Source: Ilumatobacter sp963746265 (lineage in GTDB: Bacteria > Actinomycetota > Acidimicrobiia > Acidimicrobiales > Ilumatobacteraceae). From it: 64,000 nucleotides of DNA. The stretch spans positions 1 through 64,000 of the forward strand of contig CAVVAM010000010.1 of assembly GCA_963746265.1 (NCBI GenBank), written 5' to 3'. The notes beneath the pieces were generated by a model. The model was given only the letters and a program-made list of their open reading frames with translations, was not told the origin of the DNA and ran no database searches. This document shows positions 25,039 to 33,818 of the stretch, in pieces. Positions within the stretch are counted from its first letter, which is position 1. Each line of letters opens with the position of its first letter. The position numbers and the translations under genes are program-made.

Positions 25039-26021
25039 GCGCGCCAACCGAATCAAGGATCACACGGGAGATATCGCGGTGCCAACAGCACAGACTGCAG
25101 CTCGCGGTCTCCGCACGCCAAGTCGCCGAAACTGAGCGATGGGCTGCGGGGTTGACAACCGATGGACTGCACTCGACGGCAGCGTGCTGTACCGTGCTCA
25201 GCGGCCGGTCGGGGTGCGATTTCAGACAGCGATGTGCTGAGAAATGCCGCAGCAGATTGCTCAGAGATTCAGAAATATGAGCGGCGTTCTTGAATCGCAC
25301 GCCTGATACGCCATGACTTCGATTGAATCCTATATGGACCCGGAGGGTTTCGCCTACAAGACACGACTTGACTACCCATTCTCGATGGTCGAATCTTCAG
25401 GTTGTTCTTCGATATGAACCGAGTCGTCAAGTGTGCTTGCAACGTAACATTGGTGGCCGATAGCGTTGTCGATCATGACACAAGTCGAGATCCCATCTGC
25501 GACTCCGTTTTGTCTGAGTTGACCACATTTTCGGCCTGAGCTGATTTGCACTGCTGCCGTCAGATGGCTGGTCTGCTTGAGCCGACGGCGTGTATTGGCC
25601 CAGCATCTCGTCGGTCCTGGAACTCCCGCCATATTCCGGCAGGAGTTCCTAGACCGCCTGTTCTACGCTGCTACCGACAATGGTCACGATTGGAACATCC
25701 CCTCTGGATGGGGCCAGGACGGAGTTGCCCTCGACCGGAAAGACAACTCGAGCATGACTAAATCCTGGTGCGTGAAGCGCCGGGGATCAAGCAGGCCGCT
25801 CGCGCGAATCCAGGGCACGCCACGGCGGCTGCTCGCGCTTGGCCACTGGACCTTGGGAAGTGAAGTGCGAGAGATTCAGTGGGCACTCGACACGGCCGTC
25901 CTCAGCAACCGCAGGTCAGCGGGACACGTCTTTACGTTGTCGTGATTGTCGCCTAGTCTGCAACGCCTCGGCTAGAACAACTGGGTCAAGCGGCAAAGGG
26001 CTAAGCGGGATCGGAGTGGAA
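25039..26021. other. Long AT-richer stretch without a recognisable gene
   Basis: Almost 1 kb whose GC content is visibly lower than its neighbours, especially 25250-25550. Short frames are interrupted in all six readings and none has a family pattern. The composition suggests acquired or decayed DNA, in keeping with the IS scraps further left. Confidence 0.45.
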
Positions 26022-27443
26022 GTGTCGACCACGGATGAATCTGAACCGGCTGTGCAGCCATCTGAAGACGCGCCAGGCCGCCGCGACTGGAAGAAATTTG
26101 TCTCCCTGCGCAATGTGATTGGGAGCATTCTGCTCACCGTGTTCTTCGTGGCCGGCGTGAGCTTCATCGTGGTCTCACAAAACCCCGGCGTGAAGATCGA
26201 CTGCGACGAACTGAAGAGGCGAGGTGTGACCGAGAGCGGACAGATCCTCGCCGCTCAGCTCGAATCGGACATGTCCGAACTCGAGCTGCAGCGTGCGGAT
26301 GTGGTGAAGAGAATCGATGTGAACGAAACGGCCGTCACCGAGCTGGAGCGTCGTCGCGAGCAGGCGGCCGCAACGACGACCACGACCGGGTCGGAGCAGT
26401 CCACCGAAGCGCCGCAGCCGACCGGTGATTCCCCGAATCCGGACACCACCGACGCACGTGGGGCCGCCGAGGTGGGGACGGCCGGCGAGGAGAGTGCCGC
26501 ACAGCTCGACGACGAGTTCCTCACCCAGATCCGCACCCTTGAGGCCGAAGCCGTCCAGCTCGAGGCGGATCTCGAGCGCCTCGATCTGGAGAGGGAGAAC
26601 CTCCAGGCGGCGCTAGACCGAGCGACAGCGGCGAGTTCCGGAGCCGATGACGATCCCGCTCTCTACTCCCCGCCGCCGGCTGCGTTGAGCCTTCAACCAC
26701 GAGAGCCCGTTGCGTTCGTGAACATCGGGTCGGGCCGAGACGCTAGAAGAGTTCAGATCGTGCTCGAACCGGTCTCCGGCGTCACATCGGACGGAGCAGG
26801 CAACTCGGCCGATGCCACGACAACCGCCCGTGCCGACACAGCCCAACTCCCTGCGAAGCCGACCTTCGAGGTCGACGCAGGGCAATTCCGGCGATCGACT
26901 GGTGTGGAGATCGACGACGACAACATCGACGTCGTCGCACGTCGGCTCGGGTCGGTCCTCCTGCTCGACGTGTGTATCACTCCCGATGCTGATCTCGACG
27001 CCGGTCGATACACCGGTGACGTCTACCTGGTCGATCCGAGCATCAACCCCGTTCGCATCCCGGTCGAGGTGACCGCACAATCCCGACTGATCAACTTTCT
27101 CTATCTGCTACTGGTGCTGTCGCCGATGATCGCATTCGGCTACATCTGGACCACTGGCCGGATCTCTGCCGGCGCGTCGCCCTGGAGCAGCAAGGAGTTC
27201 TGGAAGTGGACGGGCCAGAACTTCATCATCTGCTTCGCGGTCGGCTTCGCCGCTGTGTGGGCGACCCTGCAGGTCCCGTTCAACAACCAGACCTGGGGAA
27301 GCTCGGTGCTGAGCGCAGCAGCCGTCGTGGGCGTCGGTCTCGTCGCAGCCGTCACCGCAATGACTGCGGTCGCCGGACGTATCCTCGACGGCCCCCAACA
27401 CGAAGAACCGAACGAGCCGGATCCCCCCGCCGACGGTCGATAG
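26022..27443 (+). CDS. Membrane protein with coiled coil and extracytoplasmic domain, hypothetical
   Basis: 473-aa protein. A short acidic cytoplasmic head leads to a helix at about 35-55 (NVIGSILLTVFFVAGVSFIV). Then come two heptad-rich segments (ILAAQLESDMSELELQ and IRTLEAEAVQLEADLERLDL) separated by a Thr-rich spacer. A soluble region follows, with SLQPREPVAFVNIGSG and CITPDADLDAGRYTGDVYLV, which looks like an immunoglobulin-type beta domain. Three helices close the protein before an acidic tail. GTG 26022 follows GGAG at 5 bases; GTG 26016 is an alternative. No family recognised. It stands alone after the AT-rich stretch. Confidence 0.75.
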   Translation: MSTTDESEPAVQPSEDAPGRRDWKKFVSLRNVIGSILLTVFFVAGVSFIVVSQNPGVKIDCDELKRRGVTESGQILAAQLESDMSELELQRADVVKRIDVNETAVTELERRREQAAATTTTTGSEQSTEAPQPTGDSPNPDTTDARGAAEVGTAGEESAAQLDDEFLTQIRTLEAEAVQLEADLERLDLERENLQAALDRATAASSGADDDPALYSPPPAALSLQPREPVAFVNIGSGRDARRVQIVLEPVSGVTSDGAGNSADATTTARADTAQLPAKPTFEVDAGQFRRSTGVEIDDDNIDVVARRLGSVLLLDVCITPDADLDAGRYTGDVYLVDPSINPVRIPVEVTAQSRLINFLYLLLVLSPMIAFGYIWTTGRISAGASPWSSKEFWKWTGQNFIICFAVGFAAVWATLQVPFNNQTWGSSVLSAAAVVGVGLVAAVTAMTAVAGRILDGPQHEEPNEPDPPADGR

Positions 27444-27640
27444 CTTCCCATCCGGCGGATCCGCCTCATTCAGCCGTCACACGCAAGTGACCACCAGCGC
27501 ACCACCTTGGTTGCTCGAAGTCCTCCTCGTCGGCGTGTCGGTGCACTGACCCCGAGGCGACAGCAATCACGGGCACAGTTCATTCTGCCGTTGCCATGGT
27601 CGAGAGCGGCCAGCAAGTAGGCACATATTACCGTCGCCGA

Positions 27641-27726
27641 GATCACCGCTGCAGACGAGATCACCGCTGCAGACGAGATCACCGCTGCAGACGAGATCAC
27701 CGCTGCAGACGAGATCACCGCTGCAG
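27641..27726. repeat. 18-bp tandem repeat, about 4.8 copies
   Basis: Perfect direct copies of GATCACCGCTGCAGACGA at 27641, 27659, 27677 and 27695 and a 14-base partial copy at 27713. As the unit is six codons long, all frames stay open; one reads EITAAD repeated, another LQTRSP repeated. The second is in frame with the acyltransferase remnant that follows. Perfect identity implies recent expansion. Confidence 0.95.
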
Positions 27727-27732
27727 ATTGGT

Positions 27733-28128
27733 CGCCTTGATCCGCCGGCGAAGAAGTCGCACATCCGCACGCTCCTGGCCAAAGAGCGGCGCGGCGTCCG
27801 CTACCTCTCCGACTCCGCCTACTGGACGTACCTCGCTCACCTGCCGCTGCTGATCTGAGTCCAGGTCTCGATCCGCAACTGGGACCTGCCCGCCGCGGTC
27901 AAGTTCCTCGTACTCACGACCGTGGTGACGGTCCTGCTGCTCGTGTCGTACCAGCTCTTCGTCCGGTACACGCCGCTCGGCACGCTCCGCAACGGCAAGC
28001 TCGAACGCTCGGCCACGGCCGAGCCCGCCGAGCCGGCATCACCTGCCTCCCTCGCCCTTCGGAACCCACGACATGACGACCGACGACACGACCACACCGC
28101 CCATCACGACCGACGCACCTCCGGATGA
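27733..28128 (+). pseudogene. Acyltransferase-3/OpgC-like membrane protein, C-terminal remnant with in-frame stop
   Basis: From about 27733 the frame reads DPPAKKSHIRTLLAKERRGV and RYLSDSAYWTYLAHLPLLI, then TGA at 27856, and continues in the same frame VQVSIRNWDLPAAVKFLVLT, VVTVLLLVSYQLFVRYTPLG. The 'YLSDaSYWlYLaHLP' and 'VRYTplG' elements are typical of the last two helices of acyltransferase-3 family proteins. The rest of the protein is missing and the 18-bp repeat sits where it should be, so it is a decayed gene end. Confidence 0.65.
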
Positions 28129-28363
28129 CCGCAGGGTGTCCCAGAACGCGGGCGATGGAGGGAGTCGGCCCGTCCACAGGTAGCTCGCAACGCAACCAAC
28201 ATATGTGATCGTACTCCCAGCACCGACGCGAGGGCCGGGCGGTCCGATTTCTCTTCTGGGCCCCGGGCGCACCTGGTGGCCGGACGGTCTGTGTGGGAGA
28301 ATACGGATCGGTTCGACGGCGTCCGCGATGTATCCGAGGTCTCCGTTTTAGCAGGAGTACGCC

Positions 28364-28630
28364 ATGAACGAGCCCACCTCACCCGACCAGTCGACGCCGA
28401 TTTGGCAAAATCCCCGATTCATCGGTGCCGCCGCCGGCGCGTTGGTCTTCATCATCTTCGCAGCTCAGAACGCCGGCAGCGTCAACGTCGACTTCCTCTT
28501 CTGGGACTTCGATCTTCGCCTGATCGTGCTGATGTTCCTGTGCGCGGCGATCGGCGCCGCGGTCTGGGAACTCGGCAAGTACCTTCGGCGACGACAGGAC
28601 GACCGACGAACGACCGCCCAGCCCAAGTGA
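28364..28630 (+). CDS. LapA-domain (DUF1049) membrane protein
   Basis: 88-aa protein with two hydrophobic helices (FIGAAAGALVFIIFAAQNAG and LIVLMFLCAAIGAAVWELG) joined by SVNVDFLFWDFDLRL. The 'I..NtgsV.v.FLfw' pattern is the LapA/DUF1049 signature. In E. coli LapA acts with LapB in lipopolysaccharide assembly control; in actinobacteria without LPS its role is unknown. ATG 28364 follows GCAGGAGTACGCC. A stem-loop 31 bases after the stop probably ends the transcript. Confidence 0.85.
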   Translation: MNEPTSPDQSTPIWQNPRFIGAAAGALVFIIFAAQNAGSVNVDFLFWDFDLRLIVLMFLCAAIGAAVWELGKYLRRRQDDRRTTAQPK

Positions 28631-28660
28631 CACCAGCGAACGATTTCCGGACCGGGTGAG

Positions 28661-28688
28661 AGCAAGGTCGTCCTGAGACGACCTTGCT
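28661..28688 (+). terminator. Stem-loop terminator after the LapA-like gene
   Basis: Perfect 12-bp arms AGCAAGGTCGTC (28661-28672) and GACGACCTTGCT (28677-28688) around a CTGA loop. There is no T-run, which is usual for high-GC actinobacterial terminators. Confidence 0.75.
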
Positions 28689-29545
28689 GGTCGAGACAGC
28701 GGCGCGTCGGCAGCAGGCCCCGACGGTGGCCGCAGGATCCGCGTCACCGGTGTTGACGACGAGTTCGTCTGACCGGTCATGGATCGACGCCATCACGTAG
28801 GGGTCACCGGTCATGAGGCCGGCGAGGCATCAACCCGACTGCACGCAGGTTCGCTGTCGAGAGCGGTCGCCCCACGCCTCCTCCGGTGGCTGCTCCGCGC
28901 GTCGATCGCGCTCCTCGCGAGTGCGCTGCTCGGCGGAACGGTCGCCGCCGCAGTGGGCCGACCTCTGACCGACCTGGGCCTCGGCTCGGTGGCCTGTTCG
29001 GGTTTCCATCGCTGGGTCTCGCAGTGATCGCGCTGGTCGTCATCGTCGGTGTGTGGATCGTCGCGATCGGCAACTCCGTGGTCGCCCACGTGATCGATCC
29101 GTGCTTCGACGGACGGTGGGATGCCCGAAGCAACATCGGGTCCCAGCCGCTGTGGGAACGGTTCGGGAGTGAGCTGAACGTCCACGCTCGATTTCATCTC
29201 TTCGCACACGCAGCACCGGGATCGATGCTGCTGGCCGTGAACATGTCGGCGTTGAAGTGGTCGAGTCGACGTCTCGAGTCCGGATGCACGTTCGACGTGT
29301 CTGATCTCGACACGCCGACGACGCGATGAAGCACTCGGACAATCGTCCCACCCCACCGGTCAGCGTCCTCCCGTGGGCGACCGGGAGGCTGCCCCATCCG
29401 CCGCGATGACGACGCGCCGAAGCGCTGGCGAGCACGCGACCCGGATCGGCCGCCCCGAACCCCTGCGTGCGGCCAGGAAGGTGATCGGCAGCCAAGCCCG
29501 ACTCGGCGTGCTGGCCCTTGGAGTGCGCGATGGGTACGGTTCGGG
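28689..29545. other. Intergenic stretch, possibly holding a frameshifted membrane protein
   Basis: Between about 28850 and 29330 two overlapping plus-strand frames each look partly coding. One gives RWLLRASIALLASALLGGTV and ends at 29027. The next frame over gives LAVIALVVIVGVWIVAIGNS, then IDPCFDGRWDARSN and ends at 29329. Together they could be one two-helix protein broken by a frameshift near 29000. No family recognised. The rest shows nothing. Confidence 0.3.
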
Positions 29546-30811
29546 ATGCTCAGAAGCGGATCGGTGCCGCTGCCACCGCTCGACGACCATTCGTTGCTCG
29601 TCTTCTGGTGCCAGATACTCGTGGTGCTGGCAGCCGCCCGGGCATGTGGGTACGCGGTACGTCGCGCCGGTCAGCCACGCGTGGTCGGCGAATTGCTCGC
29701 AGGCGTCGCCCTCGGCCCATCGCTACTCGGCCAGCTGTGGCCGGGCGGCTTCGACTGGTTGTTCCCGGCGAGTGAGCGTCAGGCCGGTTTGCTGCTCGGG
29801 TTGGCATGGATCGGGATCGTCTTCCTCCTCGGAATCAGCGGGGCCGAGGTCGACCCGAGCACCATCCGCAAGTCCGGTCGGGCCGCGACCACGACGAGCG
29901 TGGGAAGTCTGCTCGTCCCATTGGCGTTCGGAGCGATGATCGCCTCGGCGATTCCGTCCTCGTTCATCGGCACGGACGGAACCCGGACCGTGTTCGTGGC
30001 GTTCTTCGCCGTCGCGTTCGCCATCTCATCGCTGCCGGTCGCGGCACGAGTGCTCGGCGACCTCGGCCTCAGTGAGCGTCCGTTCGCCCAGCTGGCACTC
30101 GCCGTCGCAACCGCGAACGACATCGTCGGGTGGCTCTTGCTGGGTGTCGTGGTCAGTCTTGCCGGCACCGGAACGTTCTCAGCCGCACCACTGATCACGG
30201 CCGTCGTCGTCGTGACCGTGCTCTGCGTTCTCGTGCTCCGGCTCGGACCCCGATTCCTCGACTCCGTCGTGCGAGCTGTACGCCGACGGGAGGGAGGGCC
30301 GGCCGCAGAGGCAAGTGTCGCCATCCTGGCGATCGTCGGAGTCGGCACGATCACGCACGCGGTCGGCATCGAAGCCGTCATCGGAGCATTCATCGCCGGC
30401 GCGGCAATCGGCGGGAGCCGACTGAGAACGTCGTCAGGCTTCCGGGCGGTCGAGACCATCACCAATGCGATCTTCGCTCCGCTCTTCTTCGCGGTCGCGG
30501 GGCTCCGAGTCGATCTGTCGCAGCTGGCCTCGTGGTCGGTCGCCGGATGGACCGTCGCCGTCACCGCAGCAGCAATCGTGGCCAAGGTGTTCGGCTCGTA
30601 CGTCGGCGGTCGCATCGGCGGACTCGATCATCGTGACTCGCTCGGAGTCGGCGTCACACTCAACGCCCGGGGCGCACTCGAAATCGTCGTCGCCACCGTC
30701 GGACTGACACTCGGGATCGTCGACGCAACGGCGTACACGATCGTCGTCGTCATGGCGTTCGTCACGACGGCGTTGTGTGGTCCACTCCTCAAGCGGGTCT
30801 TCGGCCCCTGA
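29546..30811 (+). CDS. Cation/proton antiporter (CPA2/KefB-type)
   Basis: 421-aa polytopic membrane protein with about 12 helices and the Na+/H+ exchanger family features: RRAGQPRVVGELLAGVALGP near 38-57, the unwound-helix motif AVATANDIVGW near 185-195 with the ion-binding Asn-Asp pair, and AVIGAFIAGAAIGGSRLR near 276. It lacks C-terminal TrkA-N or other regulatory domains, so it is a bare transporter core. Exchanges Na+ or K+ for H+. No operon partner seen. Confidence 0.9.
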   Translation: MLRSGSVPLPPLDDHSLLVFWCQILVVLAAARACGYAVRRAGQPRVVGELLAGVALGPSLLGQLWPGGFDWLFPASERQAGLLLGLAWIGIVFLLGISGAEVDPSTIRKSGRAATTTSVGSLLVPLAFGAMIASAIPSSFIGTDGTRTVFVAFFAVAFAISSLPVAARVLGDLGLSERPFAQLALAVATANDIVGWLLLGVVVSLAGTGTFSAAPLITAVVVVTVLCVLVLRLGPRFLDSVVRAVRRREGGPAAEASVAILAIVGVGTITHAVGIEAVIGAFIAGAAIGGSRLRTSSGFRAVETITNAIFAPLFFAVAGLRVDLSQLASWSVAGWTVAVTAAAIVAKVFGSYVGGRIGGLDHRDSLGVGVTLNARGALEIVVATVGLTLGIVDATAYTIVVVMAFVTTALCGPLLKRVFGP

Positions 30812-30989
30812 GGGCGACTGACGATCGTCGGACGTAGCCCGCGTGTCCACGATGACGGGGAATGCCCTGGAGGCCGCTTGCGAAGTTGCGGCTCCGGGTC
30901 GAACCGCCGGCGCGCCGCAGGTCGTGGACCGCGCCTCGGTCGCCGGCGCAGGGATCGCCCGAGACCGACTGACCGCTGCGAACGAGTTG

Positions 30990-31367
30990 TCACTCGCCGA
31001 TGGGCGTCGTGGCGCTCTTCTGTCTGAGCAGAGCAGACACCCGCTGCCGGGTGACGCCGAAGAGATCGGCGATCGCGCTGATCGTCAACCCCTCCTCGCG
31101 CAGGGCTTGGGCTTGTGCGGTGCGCAACTGAGCACCGATGCCCTGGAGCACGTCGATGTTGGTGGTGATCATCTCCATCGTCCGCGGTTCGGACTCCGCC
31201 TGCACCGTCTCGGCGAGGGATCGACCACTCCGGATCCTGCGCTCGATGTGCCGAACCCGCCGCTGGATCTCTCGACTGCGAGCCACGTTGTCCGAGATCA
31301 TCCGGTCGAGCTCCTCGAGCGCGGCGAGCAGGCGCTCATCGGTTGCCGGCGACGTGATATCAACCAT
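30990..31367 (-). CDS. Small HTH regulator with N-terminal helical region
   Basis: 125-aa protein. Residues about 10-80 are charged helices (LLAALEELDRMISDNVARSR, REIQRRVRHIERRIRSGRS) likely to dimerise. Residues about 90-118 form a helix-turn-helix (LREEGLTISAIADLFGVTRQ then RVSALLRQK) of the sigma-70 region 4/LuxR-like type. ATG at 31365-31367 is preferred over upstream starts because those would overlap the shared control region. It is divergent from a secreted-protein/haloperoxidase operon, and a perfect inverted repeat lies between them, so it probably controls both directions. Confidence 0.75.
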   Translation of the reverse strand: MVDITSPATDERLLAALEELDRMISDNVARSREIQRRVRHIERRIRSGRSLAETVQAESEPRTMEMITTNIDVLQGIGAQLRTAQAQALREEGLTISAIADLFGVTRQRVSALLRQKSATTPIGE

Positions 31368-31397
31368 TCGAAAACTGTCGTCAACCGGTAACACGAT

Positions 31398-31430
31398 TGT
31401 CAATAGCTATCGCCGCAATAGCTATTGACA
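31398..31430. promoter_or_regulatory. 13-bp perfect inverted repeat with outward-facing TTGACA boxes (operator)
   Basis: Arms TGTCAATAGCTAT (31398-31410) and ATAGCTATTGACA (31418-31430) are exact complements around CGCCGCA. The outer edge of each arm is TTGACA read outward, so the dyad overlaps both candidate -35 boxes of the divergent genes. On the plus strand TACCGT (31449-31454) lies 18 bases downstream, a plausible -10. It is strikingly AT-rich for this window. The adjacent HTH protein is the obvious candidate ligand. Confidence 0.75.
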
Positions 31431-31550
31431 TCGAATCGGCGGCGAGAGTACCGTCACAATCCGAGCGGCCCTACGACGTGTTCTCGATCGCCACTCAACG
31501 GTCACCCATCACAACCATCCACGGTTTCCGCAGAGAAAAGGCGCGACGAC

Positions 31551-32399
31551 ATGAACCGATCCACGGTCTCGAAGGCAATTGCACCAGCACTCCTCATCGG
31601 GCTCGCAAGCCCGCTCCTGTACGCCTCGTCCGCGGGTGCGCAGACGACCCGCACGTCCGGCACCGGGACCAACATCGACATCAGTTGGACCGAGTACGAC
31701 CCCGACGACCTGCTCGGCCTTCCCGGCAACGTGCACGTCGGATACCTCTACGCCTACAGCGGATCGTTCGGATCGTTCATCGGCGGCAACGTGACCGACT
31801 TCGATTGCGACGAGGGCGAAACGCCGTTCGGCGGACACGGTGTCGCGGTCGCCGTCGTCGAGGAGGCAGCCGACTCGGCAACCGACGCAGTCCAGGACTC
31901 CATCGACGCCGTGATCGACTCCGGTGCGGTCACCATCGACGCCGGGGTCGTGTCCGACGCGGTACAAACCCAACTCTCGGAAGAAGTACCCGACGTCATC
32001 CAGGAAGAATTCGAAGAAATCCCGGCGTGTGACTACATCCAGGACCGTTTTCTGAGCGGCGACGGAACAGCAACGCTCAGCGTCGACAAACGAGGCAAGA
32101 TCGCACGAATCGCAGGTCGGTTGACCGTGAGCAACGGCGGCCACGGAGAGCCGGGAACGGTGTTGGCCACACCTGCGGTCGACGTGACGATCACGGGCGG
32201 CGATTGGGAGAAGTACGAATACAGCTACTCGTCGCGTGGCGCCAGCTACAAGTACTCGAGCTGGGAGAAGGGCACGCGGTACTACGGCGGTCAGGTCACG
32301 GGTGGCATCGGCCAGATGGGCTTCGCCGACGACGCCGACGACGAGTCCTACGGCGGGTTCGCAACGTTCAAGTACAGCACCGTGGAACGCATCCGCTGA
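31551..32399 (+). CDS. Secreted protein, hypothetical
   Basis: 282-aa protein from ATG 31551 with a clear signal peptide (SKAIAPALLIGLASPLLYAS, cleavage after SAGAQ). The mature part starts TTRTSGTGTNIDISWTEYDP and continues with YLYAYSGSFGSF. A central acidic helix-prone segment (EEAADSATDAVQDSIDAVID) is followed by a beta-rich C-terminus containing ATLSVDKRGKIARIAGRLTV. No family recognised. It is 24 bases upstream of the haloperoxidase gene, in one operon, and behind the inverted-repeat operator. Confidence 0.75.
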   Translation: MNRSTVSKAIAPALLIGLASPLLYASSAGAQTTRTSGTGTNIDISWTEYDPDDLLGLPGNVHVGYLYAYSGSFGSFIGGNVTDFDCDEGETPFGGHGVAVAVVEEAADSATDAVQDSIDAVIDSGAVTIDAGVVSDAVQTQLSEEVPDVIQEEFEEIPACDYIQDRFLSGDGTATLSVDKRGKIARIAGRLTVSNGGHGEPGTVLATPAVDVTITGGDWEKYEYSYSSRGASYKYSSWEKGTRYYGGQVTGGIGQMGFADDADDESYGGFATFKYSTVERIR

Positions 32400-32423
32400 G
32401 CCGTCCGCCCGACGGAGGACATC

Positions 32424-33818
32424 ATGACCATGGCGAACAACCAACCCGCAGCACCCGGACCGGCGCCTGCGCACGTCGAGGCGGGGCTCACACGTCGGGC
32501 CCTGATCGGTGGCGCGGCTGCCACCGCGGTGACGCTCGGGACGGGATGGCCGGTCCACGCTCACGGCGGATCGTCGGGCCTGCCACCAGTCAGCGACCTC
32601 GGCGCCGAGCACGCAACCGGGTGGGTGCGCACGCTCTACCGGCTCGTCATGAACGAAGCGATGAGCCCTCCCGCCGCGGCGCGCTTCTACTACTACACCT
32701 CACTGACGATGTACGAAACCGTTCGGCCGGCGATGCAGGGCTACAAGTCGTTGGCCGGCCAGGTTCCCGGCCTCCAACGAGTCGAACGGCCCAGCGGACC
32801 GTTCGATGCACCGCTCGCCATGTCCGCTGCCGTGTCGGCGGTCGCGCTGGCCCTGGCCCCGACGGCGACACCCGACTCCGTCGCGCTCATCGACGATCAT
32901 CGTCGCTCGGTGGTGGCCGCCCGTTCACGCGGACTTCGCCGACGACTCGTCGAACGATCGCTCGAGTACGGCACACGCGTCGGCACACAACTGCTGGAGT
33001 GGATTGCGACTGACGGCTACGCATCGACATCGATGCCCTACGATCCGCCGCTCGGCGCGGACAAGTGGCGATCGACGCCGCCCAACTTCGGCGTCGCGAT
33101 CGAGCCGCACTGGCATCTCGTTCGCCCGGCGCTGTTGGCGAGCGCCGGCGAGATCGTGCCTGCGCCCCATGTCCCGTTCAGCGTCGAACCCGGGTCGACG
33201 TTCCATGATCAGGCCATGGCGACCTACACCCAGTCCACCGCCAACACGGCCGAGCAGGTCGCCATCGCCCGCTTCTGGACCGACAACCCTCGGTTGTCCG
33301 GCTTGCCATCCGGGCATTGGTTCCTCCTGCTCGCCCAGGTGGCCGAAACACCCCTCGCGCTCGGCCTCGACCGCACGCTCGAGGCGTTCGTCCGGCTGGG
33401 CGCCGCCCTCCACGACGCATTCCTCAACTGCTGGACGTGGAAGTACCAGCTCAACCTGATCCGGCCGGTCACCTACATCCGCGATCACGTCGACCCGGCA
33501 TGGAACACCTTGGTGAACACCCCGCAGTTCCCCGAGTACACCTCGGGACACTCGGTCAGCAGCGGCGCCGCGGAGGTCGTGCTCACGACGCTCTTCGGGT
33601 CGTTCCCGTTCGTCGACGCCACGGGCGTGCCGAGGGGGCTGGCCGAGCGAACCTTCACGTCGTTCACGCACGCCGCCGAAGAAGCCGCGATCTCACGGCT
33701 GTACGGAGGCATCCACTACCCCATGGGCATCGAGAACGGGCTGGCCCAGGGACGCGAAGTCGGACGCCTCGTCGACGCCCGGCTGCGCACTCGTCGCCGT
33801 GCATGGGACTGGGACTGA
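32424..33818 (+). CDS. Vanadium-dependent haloperoxidase/PAP2-superfamily protein, exported
   Basis: 464-aa protein with a Tat-type signal (TRRALIGGAAATAVTLGTG) and the three vanadate/phosphate-binding motifs of the family: K-x6-RP as KYQLNLIRP near 339, TSGH (for PSGH) near 372 with the active-site His, and SR-x5-H as SRLYGGIH near 424-431. Such enzymes oxidise halides with H2O2 when vanadate is bound, or act as acid phosphatases; the sequence does not decide between them. The ATG follows CGGAGGACATC. It is the second gene of an operon with a secreted protein of unknown role and a divergent regulator. Confidence 0.88.
   Translation: MTMANNQPAAPGPAPAHVEAGLTRRALIGGAAATAVTLGTGWPVHAHGGSSGLPPVSDLGAEHATGWVRTLYRLVMNEAMSPPAAARFYYYTSLTMYETVRPAMQGYKSLAGQVPGLQRVERPSGPFDAPLAMSAAVSAVALALAPTATPDSVALIDDHRRSVVAARSRGLRRRLVERSLEYGTRVGTQLLEWIATDGYASTSMPYDPPLGADKWRSTPPNFGVAIEPHWHLVRPALLASAGEIVPAPHVPFSVEPGSTFHDQAMATYTQSTANTAEQVAIARFWTDNPRLSGLPSGHWFLLLAQVAETPLALGLDRTLEAFVRLGAALHDAFLNCWTWKYQLNLIRPVTYIRDHVDPAWNTLVNTPQFPEYTSGHSVSSGAAEVVLTTLFGSFPFVDATGVPRGLAERTFTSFTHAAEEAAISRLYGGIHYPMGIENGLAQGREVGRLVDARLRTRRRAWDWD

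Noticed and set aside
25540..25945. Coding frame on the plus strand in the AT-richer stretch
   Set aside because: About 120 codons without a family match, with codon use unlike neighbours and no ribosome site.
27641..27726. CRISPR array
   Set aside because: The 18-bp units are directly adjacent with no spacers, and no cas genes are present.
27854..27859. Readthrough or selenocysteine at the TGA in the acyltransferase remnant
   Set aside because: The gene already lacks most of its length, no SECIS-like stem is evident, and acyltransferases of this family do not use selenocysteine there.
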